Source: Streptomyces physcomitrii
GTDB taxonomy: Bacteria > Actinomycetota > Actinomycetes > Streptomycetales > Streptomycetaceae
Direction: 5' to 3'
DNA length: 64,000 bases
NCBI RefSeq assembly: GCF_012273655.1
Contig: NZ_JAAWWP010000030.1
Span: 1 to 64,000 of the forward strand
In this document: one piece after another, positions 45,219 to 53,866 of the stretch
Position numbering within the stretch: the stretch's first letter is position 1
How the letters are laid out: each line of letters opens with the position of its first letter
The notes under the pieces: generated by a model
What the model saw: the letters and a program-made list of their open reading frames with translations, nothing else
What the model was told of the DNA's origin: nothing
Databases searched by the model: none
Position numbers and translations under genes: made by a program

Positions 45219-45356
45219 CTAGTGCTCCAGCCGTGGATCGCAATCTGGCATGGCGTCATCCACCTTGAATCGGCTGCCGAGGATGCCGGCCGGGCGCATC
45301 GGCATGTTCCGGATCTCCTGCTTGTTCAGCGGAGGCCCCAGTCGGGTCGGCTTCAC
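45219..45356 (-). CDS. 45-aa ORF coupled to the TetR gene, possibly a truncated gene
   Basis: GTG 45356 overlaps the TetR stop (GTGA). The peptide reads MKPTRLGPPLNKQEIRNM then PMRPAGILGSRFKVDDAMPD and ends at TAG 45219. The 4-bp overlap suggests it was the second gene of a TetR operon, cut short next to the P450 remnant. I recognise no family. Confidence 0.35.
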   Translation of the reverse strand: MKPTRLGPPLNKQEIRNMPMRPAGILGSRFKVDDAMPDCDPRLEH

Positions 45357-46009
45357 GGCCGGGTGTGCTGCTCGGCGGCGTCGAACGCGGGCGCGAGCGG
45401 GGCCAGCGCCGCGCGGAGCCGGTCGGGCAGTGAGCCGGAGGGCAGGACCAGTCCTGCGGCGGTGTGCCTCTCGGCGGTCTCTGCGCTCTGCACCGGCCGG
45501 AGCCAGCCCTCCAGCGCGATGCGCACTGCCGCGGCCACGCTGGCCGCGAGGACGCGGGCCGTGTGTGCTTCGGCGTCGGCCAGGCGTTCGGCGAGTACCG
45601 CCGTGAGAGGGGGCTCGATACCGGCGGCGGCTTCGAGGAACGCGTCGCGCAGCGCGGTCTGGGCGGTGATCAGCAGCAGCGCCTTCTGCTCGCGCTCGCC
45701 GGTGTTGGTGTACTGCGCGACCACTGCTTCGGTGACGGCGTCGGCCAGGCGCACTTCCGCGGGCCGGGCCGCGACCGCCGCCGCGATACGCGCCTCCCGG
45801 TCCGCGGTGACGGCGGAGACGATCGCCTGCTCCCGGCTGGCGAAGTAGTTGTTGTACGTGCGCGGCGAGACCCCGGCCGCTTCGGCGATGTCCTCCACCC
45901 GCACCCGGTCGGGTCCGTGCTCCACGGCAAGGCGCAGTGCCGCCTCACGCAGCGCCTCGCGGGTGGCCTGCTTCTTCCGCTCCCGCAGCCCTGGCCGTGG
46001 TGTCGTCAC
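45353..46009 (-). CDS. TetR-family transcriptional regulator
   Basis: A 218-aa protein with an N-terminal TetR helix-turn-helix (VRVEDIAEAAGVSPRTYNNY near residues 35-55) preceded by a basic arm (LRERKKQATREALREAALR), and an all-alpha ligand domain. GTG 46009 was chosen because it gives the usual short N-terminal arm. It is divergent from the gene at 46127. Three operator-like palindromes lie between them, so it probably represses both itself and that gene. Confidence 0.9.
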   Translation of the reverse strand: MTTPRPGLRERKKQATREALREAALRLAVEHGPDRVRVEDIAEAAGVSPRTYNNYFASREQAIVSAVTADREARIAAAVAARPAEVRLADAVTEAVVAQYTNTGEREQKALLLITAQTALRDAFLEAAAGIEPPLTAVLAERLADAEAHTARVLAASVAAAVRIALEGWLRPVQSAETAERHTAAGLVLPSGSLPDRLRAALAPLAPAFDAAEQHTRP

Positions 46010-46032
46010 GGCGTCAGCGTTCCACACAGGAC

Positions 46033-46076
46033 TGCGTACGCGCAAAGTTGCGTACACGTAAATTTGCGTGCACGCA
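46033..46076. promoter_or_regulatory. Triple operator: three 12-bp palindromes at 16-bp spacing
   Basis: TGCGTACGCGCA (46033), TGCGTACACGTA (46049) and TGCGTGCACGCA (46065) form a tandem set with exact 16-bp period between the TetR gene and its divergent neighbour. The third is a perfect palindrome; the others are near-perfect. They are very probably the TetR binding sites. Confidence 0.75.
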
Positions 46077-46126
46077 CTTTTCCTGCCAGTCTCGACCCGC
46101 CCGAGACCGGCAGAGAGGACACCACC

Positions 46127-47152
46127 GTGCGAGCAAGAGGAATGACCTACGACACCGGATTCGTCCTGCACGGCCGGACATCCCGCGAGCACTTCGACCC
46201 CGCGGTGGTCCGGCGCGAACTCGCCGTCATCCGCGACGACCTCCACTGCAACGCGGTCCAGATCATCGGCGGCGACCCGGACCGACTGGAGGCGGCCGCC
46301 CGCGCCGCCGCCGAGTTGGGCCTGGAGGTCTGGTTCTCGCCCTATCCGCTGGAGCTGGATCCGGACCAGATCCTCACGCTCTTCCGCGACTGCGCCGAGC
46401 GAGCGGAACGGCTCCGGCAACAGGGGGCCGCAGTCGTGTTCGTCGCGGGGGTCGAACTGAGCGTGATGAACCGCGGGTTCCTCTCCGGAGAGAGCCCCGA
46501 GGAGCGGGTCGAGCAGCTGATGAGCCGAGGCGAGCATCGGGCCGAGGCGATGCGCGAACTCGGCGTGCGCATGAACGCGTTCCTCCATGACGCCGCGGCC
46601 GCGGTCCGCGAGAGCTTCCACGGCGAACTCACCTACGCGTCCATCCAGTTCGAGCAGGTCGACTGGACCCCCTTCGACATCGTGACGTTCGAGCTGATCC
46701 GCTCCGCCGAGGTCGCCGACGGGTTCCGGGACGCGGTGCGCACCCTGGCCCAGGGCCCGAAGCCGCTCGCCGTCACCGGGTTCGGCACCGCCGCCTACCG
46801 CGGCGCGGGAGACCGCGGGGGACGGGTGCTGGACGTGGTCGAGCACGACCCGAAGACCAAGGCCCCACTACGGCTGAACGGCACATACGAGCGCGACGAG
46901 GCGGGCCAGGCCGCGTATCTGAGCGAACTGCTGGAGATCTTCGAGACCGAGGGCGTGGACAGCGCGTTCGTGTTCCTGTTCGCCCTGCCCGGCTACCCGC
47001 ACCGCCCGGACGGCGCCCCCAGGGACGACCTGGACCGGGCCGGCCTGGGCATCGTCAAACTCCTCGAAGGGCGCCGGGGACAGACCTACCCCGACATGGA
47101 ATGGGAACCCAAGGCCGCCTTCACGGCAGTGGCACAGCGGTACCGGAGGTGA
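46127..47152 (+). CDS. Conserved actinobacterial protein, TIM-barrel-like, unknown function
   Basis: 341 aa. GTG 46127 has GAGAGGA 7 nt upstream; the ATG five codons later is too close to its GAGGA. The pattern of strands and motifs (CNAVQIIGG, LEVWFSPYPLEL, VVFVAGVELSVM, YASIQFEQVDW, AFVFLFALPGYP) looks like a glycosidase-type beta/alpha barrel with acidic residues at strand ends. From memory, relatives in Streptomyces are often labelled 'abortive infection protein', without evidence that I know of. It is divergent from and probably controlled by the TetR gene. Confidence 0.6.
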   Translation: MRARGMTYDTGFVLHGRTSREHFDPAVVRRELAVIRDDLHCNAVQIIGGDPDRLEAAARAAAELGLEVWFSPYPLELDPDQILTLFRDCAERAERLRQQGAAVVFVAGVELSVMNRGFLSGESPEERVEQLMSRGEHRAEAMRELGVRMNAFLHDAAAAVRESFHGELTYASIQFEQVDWTPFDIVTFELIRSAEVADGFRDAVRTLAQGPKPLAVTGFGTAAYRGAGDRGGRVLDVVEHDPKTKAPLRLNGTYERDEAGQAAYLSELLEIFETEGVDSAFVFLFALPGYPHRPDGAPRDDLDRAGLGIVKLLEGRRGQTYPDMEWEPKAAFTAVAQRYRR

Positions 47153-47334
47153 CAGGCTCCGCGCACGGTGGCCAGCGGGGCGGCGTACCAGACGGGCGGT
47201 AGTGGAGCCTTTGGACGCCCTCACCAGACTTCCGGCCCCATCACGCGGCACGAACGTGAAATAGCCGAACGGTCATTCGCACAGGTCAGCGACCATCAAC
47301 CGCCCAGCGCTGCAGGTCACCGCACTCGCTGGCC

Positions 47335-47460
47335 TCTTTCGCGGCATCTGATCCGGGCGTCACCGCCGCGACCCTCTCCGCCCCGCCGCCCAGCGGGCCG
47401 GAGAGGGGCGCGGCGCCATGTCCGGGACTCCTCCGGGCCGTTGAACCCGCGGCGGGCTAC
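47335..47460. repeat. Direct repeat copy 2 (right island boundary)
   Basis: A 126-bp imperfect copy (10 mismatches, no gaps) of 6698-6823, including GGCATCTGATCC, which corresponds to the last MurA codons and stop, and the terminator hairpin with one stem mismatch. No MurA-like gene precedes it here. The rest of 47153-47717 has no gene I can support; the subtilase promoter should lie in its last 200 bp. Confidence 0.8.
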
Positions 47461-47717
47461 AGCAAGGGGCAGTGCCTCCGCGGCGGGAACCCGGGATCGG
47501 AACGGCGTATGGCCGCGGTGTAACGCGCCCGGGGACGGTCACGCGTGCTCGGGGCATTTGCGGGGCTTCTTGTTGCGGGCGGTTGGCAGTGCCGTGATGA
47601 CTACGTACAACTCTTGAGCCGTCACCGGGAGTTGCGAAGCATGACATGTACGCGACCGCCACAGGGGTGGCCGCGACGCTCCTTCCCCCCTCACTCCCGA
47701 GACAGGAGACCCCTCAC

Positions 47718-48920
47718 ATGTCTGCTTTCCAGCGGTCCGGCAAGCGCTGGTTCGGTGTGACCGTGGCGACCGCGGTCGCCCTCACCGCGGGTTCCACGAT
47801 CGCCGCCCTGCCCGCCGGCGCGGCCCCCGCCGAGGGCACCGTGCTCGGCGCGGGCGCGCCCGGTGCGATCAAGGGACAGTTCGTCGTCCTGCTCGACGGC
47901 AAGGCCGGTGTCACCGCGAAGAAGGACATCGCCAAGAAGTACGGCGGCGAACTCGGCCGCAGCTTCGCCTCGATCAACGGCTTCTCGGCCGAGGGCCTCA
48001 GCGGCGCCGAGGCCCGGAGACTGGCCGCCGACCCGGCCGTCGACAAGGTGGTCCAGAGCAAGACCTTCACCATCGCCGCCACCCAGCCCTCCCCGCCGTC
48101 CTGGGGCCTGGACCGCGTGGACCAGAGCGACCTGCCCCTGAACGACGCCTACACCTACCCCGACTCCGCGGGCGAGGGCGTCACCGCGTACGTCATCGAC
48201 ACCGGTGTGCGCACCACCCACAGCGACTTCGAGGGCCGCGCCTCCTCCGGCTACGACGCGGTCGACGGGGACGACGACGCCTCGGACGGCCACGGCCACG
48301 GCACGCATGTCGCCGGCACCCTCGCCGGGGCGGCCCACGGTGTGGCCAAGAAGGCTCAGGTCGTCGGCGTGCGGGTGCTCGACGACAACGGTTCAGGGAC
48401 CACCGAGCAGGTCGTCGCGGGCATCGACTGGGTGACCCAGAACCACCAGGGCCCCTCGGTCGCCAACCTGAGCCTGGGCGGCGGCGCCGACGAGGCCATC
48501 GACACCGCGGTCCGCGAGGCCGTCGCCTCCGGCGTGACGGTGGCCGTCGCCGCGGGCAACTCCGCCGACGACGCCGCCGACTACTCCCCGGCCCGGGTGT
48601 CGGAGGCACTGACCGTCGCGGCCAGTGACGACGCGGACGGCCAGGCCTACTTCTCCAACTACGGCAGCTCGGTGGACCTGTACGCGCCGGGCGTGGACAT
48701 CGTCTCCGACTTCAACACCGGTGACGACGCCACCACCACGTACTCCGGCACCTCGCAGGCCACCCCGCACGTGGCCGGTGCCGCCGCCGTCTACCTGGCC
48801 GGCCACCCGGAGGCCACCCCGGAGGAGGTCGCCACCGCGCTCGGTGACGCCGCCGCGGCCGACCGCATCACCGACCCGGGCGAGGGCACCCCGAACAAGC
48901 TGGTCCAGATCACCGAGTAG
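47718..48920 (+). CDS. Secreted subtilisin-like serine protease (S8)
   Basis: A 400-aa preproprotein. There is a signal peptide (RSGKRWFGVTVATAVALTAG..., cleavage near ALPAGAAPA) and an inhibitor I9-type propeptide (GQFVVLLDG... to residue ~115). The catalytic domain has Asp in VIDTGVRTTHSDF, His in GHGTHVAGT, the oxyanion Asn in AAGNSADD and Ser in GTSQATPHVAG. ATG 47718 follows AGGAGA. It is an extracellular protease of the proteinase K type, ending without extra C-terminal domains. A strong hairpin follows the stop. Confidence 0.95.
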   Translation: MSAFQRSGKRWFGVTVATAVALTAGSTIAALPAGAAPAEGTVLGAGAPGAIKGQFVVLLDGKAGVTAKKDIAKKYGGELGRSFASINGFSAEGLSGAEARRLAADPAVDKVVQSKTFTIAATQPSPPSWGLDRVDQSDLPLNDAYTYPDSAGEGVTAYVIDTGVRTTHSDFEGRASSGYDAVDGDDDASDGHGHGTHVAGTLAGAAHGVAKKAQVVGVRVLDDNGSGTTEQVVAGIDWVTQNHQGPSVANLSLGGGADEAIDTAVREAVASGVTVAVAAGNSADDAADYSPARVSEALTVAASDDADGQAYFSNYGSSVDLYAPGVDIVSDFNTGDDATTTYSGTSQATPHVAGAAAVYLAGHPEATPEEVATALGDAAAADRITDPGEGTPNKLVQITE

Positions 48921-48949
48921 GAGCCCGCGCCGAAACGGGCAGACCGCTC

Positions 48950-49001
48950 ACCGCTGCCGCACCTGTTCTGACGTACGAGTCGGGACGAGTGCGGCAGCGG
49001 T
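48950..49001 (+). terminator. Terminator behind the subtilase gene
   Basis: A perfect 13-bp stem, ACCGCTGCCGCAC with GTGCGGCAGCGGT, 26-nt loop, starting about 30 bp after the stop codon. Confidence 0.7.
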
Positions 49002-49164
49002 GCTGTCCGGGACCGCCCGGCGCCGGGGGTCATTCGGCGGGCCGATCTCCCCCATGGCGAACTCCATGTGCCATTTGCCCAATTCGGGGTACGCGGGAGC
49101 CGCTTCGCCATTTCTAAAAGTTCCGTGTGTTTGCTTCTGTTTCCGCAGCTCACCGAAGTGCCTA

Positions 49165-49180
49165 ATTGGTCTAGACCACT
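49165..49180. promoter_or_regulatory. Near-perfect DasR (dre) operator
   Basis: ATTGGTCTAGACCACT matches the dre consensus ACTGGTCTAGACCACT at 15 of 16 positions. The nearest rightward gene is the GH25 muramidase, 510 bp downstream; the subtilase ends about 245 bp upstream. Aminosugar-responsive control of wall-degrading enzymes by DasR is the likely meaning. Confidence 0.75.
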
Positions 49181-49449
49181 AACGAGCCGGAAGCCCCTTT
49201 ACCGCACCCTCGTTTCATGGCTCACTATGACGTGTCCGCCTCAAGTAGACGCGCGTAGACCGCAGTTGGAGTGCGGGAAGCGCGCGGCGGTCCGCTTGAG
49301 GAGGATGCGCCCCATCTGCTCGCCCATGCGTTCCGCCCACTCGGCCGTGCGCGCCAACGAGGGTCCCGCCCCCGTGCCGCGTGCTCCACAGATGCGCCAG
49401 GAGGCAGCGTTGCTCCCGACCGAGTCCTGCTTTTCCCGGTCGCTCGTCC

Positions 49450-49517
49450 ACGGCAATACACCGTTCGCCTACGGCAATACAGCGGTGGCGGCGCCATGAG
49501 CAGCATTTCCGGAAATG
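49450..49517. promoter_or_regulatory. Direct repeats and palindrome in the GH25 upstream region
   Basis: ACGGCAATACA occurs at 49450 and 49471 (21-bp spacing, two helical turns), followed by the perfect 14-bp palindrome CATTTCCGGAAATG at 49504. These are candidate regulator sites in the 510-bp leader between the dre element and the TTG start at 49690. No supported gene lies in 49181-49689; a 13-codon ATG ORF at 49217 is probably chance. Confidence 0.35.
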
Positions 49518-49689
49518 TGGGCAAGGGGCGATTTCCACGGCATCCGGGACCATCCGCTCGCGACGGCGGAAGAAACCCCTGAGCCCTTTTGTCCGCCGCG
49601 TTCCGCTCCCTGGGGCGCGGCAGGCGCCACCGCACCGAAGGATCACCGACCACCACTGCATCTCACCCCTCGATCAGCAGGAGGAAGCC

Positions 49690-50571
49690 TTGTTCTCCCG
49701 AATCCTTTCCGCGAAGTCCGTGCAGCGAAGACTCACTGTGGCCGGTGTGCTTGGCGCGAGCGTGGCCATGACCCTCAGCATGACCTCGGGCACCGCCTCC
49801 TCGGCGCCGCTGCCCGACGACAACCCGGTGCCGGTGGGCCAGGGCTACATGGGTGTCGGCTACACGCAGGACAGCAAGGACTTCAAGCCCGACACCCAGG
49901 GTGCCCTCAAGGGCGCCCCGGGCACGGACCTCCTGGCGAACCCGGCGGGCATCGACGTCTCGCACTACCAGGGCGGGATCAACTGGGGCTCGGTCCGCAA
50001 CGCGGGCATCGAGTTCGCCTGGATCAAGGCGACCGAGGGCACCACGTACAAGGACCCGCAGTTCAGCGCCAACTACAGCGGCGCCTACAACGCGAAGGTG
50101 ATCCGGGGCGCGTACCACTTCGCGCGGCCCGACTCCTCCAGCGGTGCGGCGCAGGCGAACTTCTTCGCCAGCAACGGCGGCGCCTGGTCCCGCGACAACC
50201 TCACGCTCCCGGGCGTGCTGGACATCGAGGGCAGCTGCTACGGCAAGACGCCCGCCGCGATGCAGTCGTGGATCCTCGACTTCTACAACACGTACAAGGC
50301 CAGGACGGGCCGCGACGTGGTGATCTACACCAGCCCGAGCTGGTGGAACTCCTGCACCGGCGGCTGGAGCGGCATGAAGGCCAAGAGCCCGCTGTGGACG
50401 GCTCACTGGACCTCCGCGGGCAGCCCGAGCATCCCGAACGGGTTCTCGTCCTGGACGATCTGGCAGTACACCTCCACGGGCTCGGTGTCCGGTGTCTCCG
50501 GGAACGTCGACCGGGACCGCTTCAACGGCGACCGCTCGCGCCTGCTCGCCCTGGCGAACAACACCGCGTGA
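49690..50571 (+). CDS. Secreted GH25 muramidase (lysozyme)
   Basis: A 293-aa protein. The TTG at 49690 is placed 6 nt after AGGAGG and starts a typical signal peptide (MFSRILSAKSVQRRLTVAG...), cleaved near SGTASSA. The GH25 domain spans ~75-285: GIDVSHYQGGINW, FAWIKATEGTTYKDPQF, GAYHFARPDSS and the catalytic acid pair in GVLDIEG, ending in IWQYTSTG. It cleaves the MurNAc-GlcNAc bond of peptidoglycan outside the cell. A short Gly-rich linker precedes the domain. A strong terminator follows. Control by DasR is suggested by the upstream dre. Confidence 0.93.
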   Translation: MFSRILSAKSVQRRLTVAGVLGASVAMTLSMTSGTASSAPLPDDNPVPVGQGYMGVGYTQDSKDFKPDTQGALKGAPGTDLLANPAGIDVSHYQGGINWGSVRNAGIEFAWIKATEGTTYKDPQFSANYSGAYNAKVIRGAYHFARPDSSSGAAQANFFASNGGAWSRDNLTLPGVLDIEGSCYGKTPAAMQSWILDFYNTYKARTGRDVVIYTSPSWWNSCTGGWSGMKAKSPLWTAHWTSAGSPSIPNGFSSWTIWQYTSTGSVSGVSGNVDRDRFNGDRSRLLALANNTA

Positions 50572-50590
50572 CGGCTGTCTGATCGGCTCC

Positions 50591-50626
50591 CTGGCGGAGC
50601 GGGCCGGTGTGGGCCCGCTCCGCCAG
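50591..50626 (+). terminator. Terminator behind the GH25 gene
   Basis: A perfect 15-bp stem, CTGGCGGAGCGGGCC with GGCCCGCTCCGCCAG, 6-nt loop, then TGTCTTTCC. It lies 19 bp after the stop codon. Confidence 0.85.
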
Positions 50627-50739
50627 TGTCTTTCCGGTGCCCGCGGGCACCCCCGTACCTCCCGCACCCCGTATCTCCCCCACCTTCGGATCCCCCACGG
50701 GCCGGGCCCCGACCGGCCGTTCGCGAAAGAGAGATGGTC

Positions 50740-51873
50740 ATGAGCTCCGCACAGCAGCCCCTCAGCCGACGCGGCGCTCTGCTCGCCGGGACGGCCGCCC
50801 TCGCCGCCGGTCTCGGACTGGCGGACCGCTCGGCCGCGGCCGGACGCCCCGACCCCGCGCGACTGTCGGCACTCACCCCGGAGCAGCGCGCCGGTCAGCG
50901 CGTCGTCTACTCGTACCCGGGGCTCACGCCCCCGGCCTCGCTGCTCTCGGCGATCCGGGCGGGCCGCGCGGCCGGGGTGATCTTCTTCACCGAGAACGTG
51001 GAGAGCCTCGACCAGATCGCGGATGTCGTCCGGGAGCTGAACGAGGCGAACGCCTCCGCCCCCGTGAAGGCCCCGCTGCTGCTGATGACCGACCAGGAGG
51101 GCGGCATGGTGCGCCGTCTGCCGGGTGCGCCGGTGGCCTCCGCCAAGGACGTCGGCACCTCCGCGGACGCCGAGTTCCAGGCGACCTTCACCGGGACCGG
51201 CGCGGGCGAGAACCTCGCGGGCGTCGGCATGAACGTCAACCTCGCCCCGGTCCTCGACGTGTACCGCAAGGAGGGCGACTTCACCGACCAGTACGAGCGC
51301 TCGTACAGCAAGGACCCGCAGGCGGTGGGCGTGCTCGGCTCGGCCTTCGTGACCGCGCAGCAGGACGCGGGAGTCGCGGCCACCGCCAAGCACTTCCCCG
51401 GACTCGGCCCCGCCACGGCGAGCCAGAACACCGACCAGCGGCCGGTCACCCTCTCCACCTCCGCCGCCACCCTGCGGAGCGTCGACGAGGCGCCCTACCG
51501 GGCGGCGATCTCCGCGGGCGTCAAGCTGGTCATGCTCTCCTGGGCGCTCTATCCGGCGCTGGACGCCGAGCTGCCCGCCGGTCTGTCCCCCACCGTGGTC
51601 GGCGAGTTGCGCGACCGGCTCGGCTTCACCGGTGTGACCGTCACGGACGCCCTGGAGGCCGGAGCCCTCGCGGACTTCGGCGGGGTGGCCGAGCGTGCGG
51701 TGGCGGCCGCCGGGGCCGGGATGGACCTGATCCTGTGCTCGGCCCGAGATGTCGGCCAGGGCGAGGACGCGGTGGACGCGCTGGCCGGCGCCCTCGCGGA
51801 CGGCACGCTCGACGGGGCCGGCTTCGACGCGGGCGCCGCACGCGTCCGCACCCTCCGCGAGGGCCTCGCCTGA
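50740..51873 (+). CDS. Tat-exported glycoside hydrolase family 3 protein, atypical NagZ-like
   Basis: 377 aa. ATG 50740 follows GAGAG; the signal has SRRGALLAGTAALAAG, fitting Tat export. A GH3 N-terminal barrel follows, with LLLMTDQEGGMVRRL and a putative nucleophile Asp in VTVTDALEAGAL (near residue 300). In beta-N-acetylglucosaminidases of this type the general acid/base His sits in KHFPGHG...DSH. Here it reads KHFPGLGPATASQNTDQRP, so that His and the second His are missing. It may be an inactive relative, use another acid, or act as a binding protein. It lies downstream of the muramidase but has its own promoter region. Confidence 0.87.
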   Translation: MSSAQQPLSRRGALLAGTAALAAGLGLADRSAAAGRPDPARLSALTPEQRAGQRVVYSYPGLTPPASLLSAIRAGRAAGVIFFTENVESLDQIADVVRELNEANASAPVKAPLLLMTDQEGGMVRRLPGAPVASAKDVGTSADAEFQATFTGTGAGENLAGVGMNVNLAPVLDVYRKEGDFTDQYERSYSKDPQAVGVLGSAFVTAQQDAGVAATAKHFPGLGPATASQNTDQRPVTLSTSAATLRSVDEAPYRAAISAGVKLVMLSWALYPALDAELPAGLSPTVVGELRDRLGFTGVTVTDALEAGALADFGGVAERAVAAAGAGMDLILCSARDVGQGEDAVDALAGALADGTLDGAGFDAGAARVRTLREGLA

Positions 51874-52024
51874 GGGCCCGGCACCGGCAGGGGGCATGAC
51901 CGGCGGGAACGTTAGGGTCGGGGGTGCCCCCGGCGGCGGCCGACCGGCCACCGGCGTACGTTCCCGTTCGCGGGCGCTCCGCCCTCCGCCGCGCCCGCCG
52001 CCCAGAACGCCGAGGAACACCGCC

Positions 52025-53053
52025 GTGTCCGATGCCGCCGCCCCCGCCCGTACGCAGAGCACGAGCAGCGCCGGGGGCGCCGCGGGCGCGGGCGGTTCGG
52101 TCGCGCCCGCCGGGCCCTCCTGCGCCGTGCCGTCCTCCGCCGGGCGGTTCCGCGAGGTGATCGACCGTATCGCCGGGGAGATGGCGCGGCTCACCGACCG
52201 CGGCAGCCCCGCCGACTACATCCCGGCCCTGGCCGGTGCCGACCCCGGCTGCTTCGGCATGGCGGTCGCGGAGCCGGACGGCACGGTCTACGGCGCCGGG
52301 GACTGGCGGCGGCCCTTCTCCGCGCAGTCCCTGACCAAGGTCTTCGCGCTCGCACTCGTACTCTCCCTGGAAGGCGAGAGCCTGTGGCGGCGCGTGGGGC
52401 GCGAGCCCTCCGGCAACCCCTTCAACTCCCTGGTGCAGCTGGAGTACGAGAACGGCATCCCGCGCAATCCCTTCATCAACGCCGGTGCCCTGGTGGTCAC
52501 CGACCGGCTCCAGTCGCTGACCGGGAACGCGGCGGAGCGGGTGCGGGAGTTGCTGCGGGTCGAGAGCGGCAACGCCGGGATCGACTTCGTGCCGGAGATC
52601 GCCGCCTCCGAGGCGGCGCACGGCGACCGCAACGCCGCCCTCGCCCACTTCATGGCCGCCTACGGCAACATCACCACCCCGGTACCCGAGTTGCTCACCG
52701 CCTACTTCCGGCAGTGCTCCCTGGAGGCGTCCTGCGCGGACCTGGCCCTCGCCGGGTCCTTCCTCGCCCGGCACGGCGTCCGCGCCGACGGTTCGGCCCT
52801 GCTGACCCGCAGCCAGGCCAAGCAGGTCAACGCGGTGATGCTGACCTGCGGTACCTACGACGCGGCCGGGGAGTTCGCCTACCGGGTGGGGCTGCCGGGC
52901 AAGAGCGGGGTCGGCGGCGGGATCATCGCCGTGGTGCCCGGGGTGTGCACCCTGTGCGTATGGAGCCCGGGGCTCGACCGGCGCGGCAACTCGGTGGCCG
53001 GGGTCTCGGCCCTGGACAGGTTCACGACGCTCACCGGGCTGTCCGTCTTCTGA
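52025..53053 (+). CDS. glsA: Glutaminase
   Basis: 342 aa. GTG 52025 comes 8 nt after GAGGA, with an Ala/Gly-rich N-terminal extension of ~40 residues. The serine beta-lactamase-like glutaminase fold has the catalytic Ser-x-x-Lys in FSAQSLTKVFAL, NPFNSLVQLEYENGIPRNPF, INAGALVVTDRL and KSGVGGGIIAVVPG. It hydrolyses glutamine to glutamate and ammonia. It stands alone between the GH3 gene and a convergent membrane protein gene. Confidence 0.93.
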   Translation: MSDAAAPARTQSTSSAGGAAGAGGSVAPAGPSCAVPSSAGRFREVIDRIAGEMARLTDRGSPADYIPALAGADPGCFGMAVAEPDGTVYGAGDWRRPFSAQSLTKVFALALVLSLEGESLWRRVGREPSGNPFNSLVQLEYENGIPRNPFINAGALVVTDRLQSLTGNAAERVRELLRVESGNAGIDFVPEIAASEAAHGDRNAALAHFMAAYGNITTPVPELLTAYFRQCSLEASCADLALAGSFLARHGVRADGSALLTRSQAKQVNAVMLTCGTYDAAGEFAYRVGLPGKSGVGGGIIAVVPGVCTLCVWSPGLDRRGNSVAGVSALDRFTTLTGLSVF

Positions 53054-53090
53054 GCCTTCGTGCCTCTGAACCCTCGCGCCCGCCTGTCGG

Positions 53091-53501
53091 CTAGAACCGC
53101 TCCCCCGGCCCCACCCGCCGGTACGCGGCACGGGCGTTGACGATCCGGGCCAGTGCGGTGCCGACCACGGTGGAGAGCAGCAGGCAGCTCAGCCAGGCCG
53201 AGTCGCGGGAGGCGGTCCAGGTGAGGGTGCCGGCGGGCGGGATCGCGAAGCCGTTGAGGAAGAGCCAGCACAGCAGGGCGGTCCCCGGCGCGGCGTCCAT
53301 CCGGGAGCACAGGCCCAGTACGGCGGCGAAGAGCGAGAGCACGAGGAGCGCCAACGCGGGCCGCAGGCCGACCAGATGGTTGAGCACGGCCACCAGGATG
53401 AGCGCGCCGGTGGAGGCCGCCGCCCAGACCACCGGGTTGGCGACCGGCTCGGGAACCGACCGTGCCCCGGTACTGATACGCACCCACTCGATCCTGCTCA
53501 T
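53091..53501 (-). CDS. Small four-helix membrane protein (DUF4118-like)
   Basis: A 136-aa protein with four hydrophobic segments (starting VVWAAASTGALILVAV and LALLVLSLFAAVLGL) resembling the transmembrane sensor unit of KdpD, without any kinase domain. ATG 53501 follows AGGAGAA. It is convergent with glutaminase and divergent from the two-component genes, across a 365-bp gap (53502-53866) in which I see no other feature. Confidence 0.7.
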   Translation of the reverse strand: MSRIEWVRISTGARSVPEPVANPVVWAAASTGALILVAVLNHLVGLRPALALLVLSLFAAVLGLCSRMDAAPGTALLCWLFLNGFAIPPAGTLTWTASRDSAWLSCLLLSTVVGTALARIVNARAAYRRVGPGERF

Positions 53502-53866
53502 GACCCGATTCTCCTGTCCTACGCCGCTTCCCGGTACGGGAGTCGCCCACCCCGGCGCGGATGCGCCCCCGCGGGAACCGTGCGGCACCGCCGCCACAAC
53601 GGGGCAGCCCGGATGTCCCCTGGCATCCGTGGGGGCACTTTCTCACTGTTCCGCCCGTCGTGGCCGCGGAATCGGCACCGCTGTCCGAGACGCTCCGGGG
53701 AACGCCGGAAAACCCCCGGTCCGCGGGGCTTCGATGCGGTGAACTCCCCTTCCGAGGAGGCCTCCCGGGGCCGCGGACGGAGAGTTTTCCACAGGCTCGG
53801 GCCGCCCCCGACGGGAAACGGTACGGGCTGGCATGATCGGGTGCCCAGGAGCGGAAGGGGGCCGAG

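Noticed and set aside
49215..49661. Minus-strand and plus-strand ORFs in the GH25 leader
   Set aside because: Compositional shadows without conserved motifs or ribosome binding sites.
48921..49689. c-di-AMP (ydaO-type) riboswitch upstream of the muramidase
   Set aside because: Such elements precede some Streptomyces wall hydrolases, but I found none of the conserved motif blocks here.
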